Source of the DNA: Pelargonium nanum
Lineage: Eukaryota > Streptophyta > Magnoliopsida > Geraniales > Geraniaceae
DNA length: 45,756 bases
NCBI GenBank assembly: GCA_036897485.1
Contig: JAYMTF010000203.1
Span: 1 to 45,756 of the forward strand
Direction: 5' to 3'
The translations under genes were made by a program, and so were the position numbers. The notes beneath the pieces are model-generated. The model had not been told where the DNA came from. It saw only the letters and a list, made by a program, of their open reading frames with translations, and did not search any database. Each line of letters begins with the position of its first letter. Within the stretch, counting starts at the first letter, position 1. Positions 42,001 through 45,756 of this stretch are shown here, piece by piece.

Positions 42001-44600
42001 TTGATCAGATCGATCTTGAAATGAATACTATGAATCGATACTTATTTGAGTAATTGACAAGTCAACCTGTTTCTAATATAACCACCTTTATACATGAGTC
42101 CATCTAACTTAATAATAGATTCACAAAAGTAAAGTCGACCCTACTTTTATATAAGTTGATTCTTAACATACATTGGTCAACCTCATTCTATAGTAAATCG
42201 AACAATTAGATCTATAATGAAAGTATATATGATTATCTATGTGTCGAGATACCGTTTTGTTTAAAGAGTTTACCTAGAAGAACTTCTAATGTAGGGTTTG
42301 GGACTTGTGGTTTAAATATACTTTTCCTTTCATATAATTTTAACTATAAAAAATTTACTCAAATGTATTTTTTAACATTCCTCCAATGTGGATTTACCAA
42401 ACAATTTATTTGTCTCTACAAACATTTTCTTTTGTCCAACTACCTTTACAAATATTTTGACCATATATGCATTCGAAGCGATGAATCGAGCGAGCTCTTA
42501 TACATGGGCAGACATATACAAAAATGCCTCTTTTTGGTGCTACGTTTTGTCCTTTAAAGATTAGTTATGTGGTTGTAATGTCATATCCATTTATTTTTAA
42601 ATCTAATCTCCCATATAAATGAGAGTTTCGATCTTTAATTTAAATTTTAATAATGTGAGTTATATAACGTCATCACATCTTTCTACAAACTTCAACTAAT
42701 AATTATATATGTGTTTTTGAACACATATTTGAACAAAATTTGATTCCAAAAGTTTAGATCTTGAACTAATAATTCTACTAGTTTCACATTTTGTGCCACA
42801 AAATAACCATATTGCAATGCTCACATATAGTACTTTATTTATTTTTTGAAATGTAGTGTAGGTTTTTTTAGATGTTCATATTGAAAAAACAAATGAAATT
42901 GCGGATATGTTGCCATTTTTACCCTTGCAATTCCAATGAGTTTAGATTTGTTTGACCCTTGAAATAAGTAATTGATGTTGTCATTTGTAGGCATAATTGT
43001 TTAGTTCACACCAACCAAACCATGCATGAGAAGTATCCATAAATGACATGATTAAAAAAAATCTTAATCATGATTATATCCATAAACTAGTTACCATGCA
43101 AAATCAACGCAATTATTTAGCCCTCCTATTAAATGGTTTTTGCTTCTTTTCCTTGTTTCGAATAAAAAAGAAAAATAATCCATTTTAAAGCCAACCATAT
43201 ATGAATTGTAATATCAAAGGTATTTTTCATGACATAGATTACATATAATTAGAAAATTGTCCCATAGTATTTGTTTTTCCTACTACATTTTTCATATATA
43301 TTTTCAAAGCATGGAATATATTATAATAATTTAAATACCGATATTGGGACAACTTTAAAGTTTAAACATGCCATTTTTGTAGTTGAAATTACGACTAATT
43401 TGAATATTAATTATATATTAAGAGGAATTGAAAGCGCTATAAAAATTAAAGAAATGAGAGACTTATATTTTTTATTGTTCAACTCATTGGCTTATTGACT
43501 AACTTTTTTTTAAGTATAGTAAATGTTTGCCTATTAGACTAAATCAATTAAAGCCCATAATTTTTACAAAACAAATCAATTTTGTTTATTGAATAAGGTA
43601 ACAGATGATGTAAGAGGCCATGCCAATGGATTATGATTGAAACAAGTGGAATGTTTTTCAAAATAAGCATGCATGTTACGTGGGTGTATATTATAAATCT
43701 TTATTGGGATTCCAGTTCTATCCAATTTCAAATTGAAAGTTTCATAATAAAATAAATAAATAAATCACATTAATGAAAGTAACTAATAATAAGTAATTGT
43801 TACGTGATAATGGTAGTTAACTTGCATAAAATGGATTACAGTCAGCTTAAAATGTTCACCTCTTAAGATAAGTGTCATATTTTTCTATTATTTTTGTCTT
43901 AAAATAAGTATAATTTATTTAATGATATGATAAAATTTGATAATTTTTAAATTGTATCATAACTTGATAATGCACCAATAAAATTCATCAAAGATTAGGG
44001 GACATTAGAATTATAAATGTGATATTAATTTGGTATTTCTTGAAATCATTGGGCCTAGGGTTTTTTAGTTCCCTCTTTCCTTTGTTATTGTTTTTCCTAT
44101 TTGTTAATACACTTTTTATGGTGTGGCCTTTATAGGTTCATCTTTCAAGGGTTAAAAAGCAGCTTAGTTTTTTGGGATTTAAGTATATAGTCACTGAGTC
44201 AATGGACCATGCCATGCCATGCCACTAAAGTAGCTTCAAACTCTAACCCCTTCTATTTATATATTACCATTTTATTTACTATTTGTTTAAAAATAATATT
44301 GTTTAAACTCATGATTGTCTTGTTCCTAACTTCCTAATTATTTCACGTATACATACATATATGCGTATAAAACGAGTTTGCAAAGTCCACCAGAAAAATA
44401 TGACTCAAATTCATTTGAGTAAAAAAAATATTATCATCATTATACATAAAAGTTTAAATTTAGCACAAAGATCAACAACTAGTAAATTATTAAGACAATT
44501 ATACATAATATTGGATGATATTCATATTTCTTCTTCTCATTATATAAATTATTCTGCATATTAGCTTTCGTACTGTTTCTGTATTAAAAATCATAAGTTT
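42001..44600. other. AT-rich intergenic region
   Basis: No gene or RNA recognised. Stowaway-like words (ttaagataagtgtcatattt near 43864; ttaaaataagtataattt near 43901) suggest an eroded MITE at about 43855-43920. Confidence 0.45.
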
Positions 44601-44784
44601 TACAATGAAAAAAATGTGACACGTGGACCCCGAGCACCACGTCACATAGCTTCACAACTACGAGCATGTGTCAAAGACAATCGATTGGAGACGAACTTGT
44701 TCCCGAACCACGGCTCCGCAAACTCGTTCTCGAACCGCGACTCTGTGGACTTGTTTATGGAAGGTGGCTTCACCGATTTTCCCC

Positions 44785-45160
44785 CAAAGCCATTGCGCAC
44801 ATCCTGAGCAATAGGTCACGCTCAAAGTCATCCGCGACGGCGGACCCCAAAACTAGTGAGCGCACCAAGAGCTATGGGTAGCGCTCAATGTCATTGGCAA
44901 CTCTTAACGTCAGCGGCGCCCAAAGCCATTGTGCGCATCCTGAGCTATGTATCCAACCGAAGGTCATAGCAACGCTCAACGTCACTCGGCGGCGCTCAAG
45001 ACCATTATACGCATCATGAGCTATGAGTCGCATCTGAAGTCAACGATGCCCGACGTCACACGATAATGTCCAAGACTATCACACGCACTCTGAACTATGA
45101 GTCACGCCCTAAGTCGGCGATGCCCAACGTCACTAGCGGCGCTCAAGATACTTATGTGCC
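44785..45160. repeat. Degenerate 74-bp tandem repeat (minisatellite-like)
   Basis: A unit of the form caaga.cat.a.acgcat...gagctatgagtc.c...aagtc..cgatgccc.acgtcac recurs with starts near 44785, 44921, 44997, 45071 and 45144. The last three steps are 74-76 bases; the earlier interval looks like two units with a deletion. It is GC-richer and CpG-richer than all the surrounding DNA. Open frames here (44616-44881) are by-products of this composition. Confidence 0.7.
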
Positions 45161-45574
45161 TTTTATCTCTTTTTACTTCTTTTTTTTCTTTTTACCAAAC
45201 ACATATAGTAGTTACCTGACAAACGTGCAACTTGCATAAAAATAAATAGCAACAAACAATAAGTGCAAAATGTTAGGTGATAAGCTTATAAATATAAAAA
45301 ATGATATGAAGTACTAGCCAGAAATGTTGAGTCATATATTTGCACACATGAATTTGGTTATCTTATTCTTTGTCTTTGGGATCCATGAAAAATCCATTTG
45401 GCTGATGCAAATGTTTCCACCATGTTTCACAAAACACAAACATCCCTAATCATTTTTCTCTTTTCAACGTACTTGCTAATTAGCTTTAAACCAAAATATT
45501 GGCCGTATTTTGACCAGTCAATGATTAATATGGAACCTTTTTTTCTCTAAATATTCTCTTGTATAATCTTAGGT
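45161..45574. other. AT-rich spacer
   Basis: No gene, RNA or repeat recognised between the minisatellite and the terminal element. Confidence 0.5.
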
Positions 45575-45756
45575 AACATTTGGATTAATAATTTTGGTTT
45601 GAGAATGGGAATGAAGAATGGGAATGGGAATAAGATTCCCATTGATGTTGTTTGGATTAAAACTCACTCATTCTCATTCCAATTCTCATTCCCTCACTTA
45701 TGTGTATTTTGATTCCCACCTATGTTGGATGGAATGGGATTCCCATTCCCATTTCT
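45575..45756. mobile_element. Inverted-repeat element, cut by the window end
   Basis: Opens with 'ggtaacatttggatt', then repeated gggaatg words (45606-45640). Complementary cattcc/attcccattccc words follow at 45668-45700 and 45733-45754. This is the layout of a foldback or MITE-type element. Its right end lies outside the window. Confidence 0.55.

Noticed and set aside
44616-44881. Two overlapping open frames of 63-71 codons
   Set aside because: They fall at the edge of or within the GC-rich tandem repeat and show no protein character.

Overview
This is a plant nuclear window, almost certainly from a eudicot. It has AT-rich intergenic DNA, GT-AG introns with T-rich 3' ends, plant-only gene families (PICKLE, type-B ARR, BAHD, a DM13-DOMON-b561 protein) and many small non-autonomous transposon remnants. 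The species cannot be fixed from the sequence alone. I see no bacterial-type operon, CRISPR array, phage or biosynthetic cluster. The genes look like ordinary housekeeping and developmental loci, and nothing here is clearly a new multi-gene system.

Layout. (1) 285-1554: a broken F-box-type gene. (2) 1555-2300: a SINE-like repeat, then a MITE-like repeat. (3) 2871-3695 (+): intronless CCR4-NOT deadenylase CAF1. A second, inverted copy of the MITE-like core lies beyond it at about 4830-5165. (4) 5712-8408 (+): intronless cytochrome b561/DM13/DOMON membrane protein. (5) 8409-10480: gene-poor DNA with a possible decayed retrotransposon piece. (6) 11115-30745 (+): the CHD3 chromatin remodeler PICKLE, which I resolved into 30 coding exons (1447 codons, every junction in frame) with a 5'UTR intron. 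Its introns hold MITEs, a microsatellite and an apparent organelle-derived rRNA/tRNA fragment. (7) 30746-34298: intergenic, with a well-bounded MITE and short duplications. (8) 34389-36950 (+): a three-exon BAHD acyltransferase whose small second intron is largely a SINE-like insertion. (9) 37610-41474 (-): a six-exon type-B response regulator, convergent with the BAHD gene. (10) 41475-45756: its upstream region, AT-rich, with a degenerate 74-bp tandem repeat and a truncated inverted-repeat element at the window edge.

The genes have no obvious shared pathway. PICKLE and the type-B ARR are both nuclear regulators (chromatin repression; cytokinin output), CAF1 acts on mRNA poly(A) tails, and the b561 protein is a predicted transmembrane electron carrier.

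The observations most worth checking are: a tandemly duplicated C-terminal coding unit just beyond the type-B ARR stop codon, with an in-phase potential splice acceptor; a Pro-to-Ala change in a highly conserved SNF2 helicase motif of PICKLE; a BAHD enzyme lacking the DFGWG motif; an rrn18-like/tRNA-Asn-like fragment in a PICKLE intron; and a SINE-like insertion with target-site-like flanks making up much of a BAHD intron.
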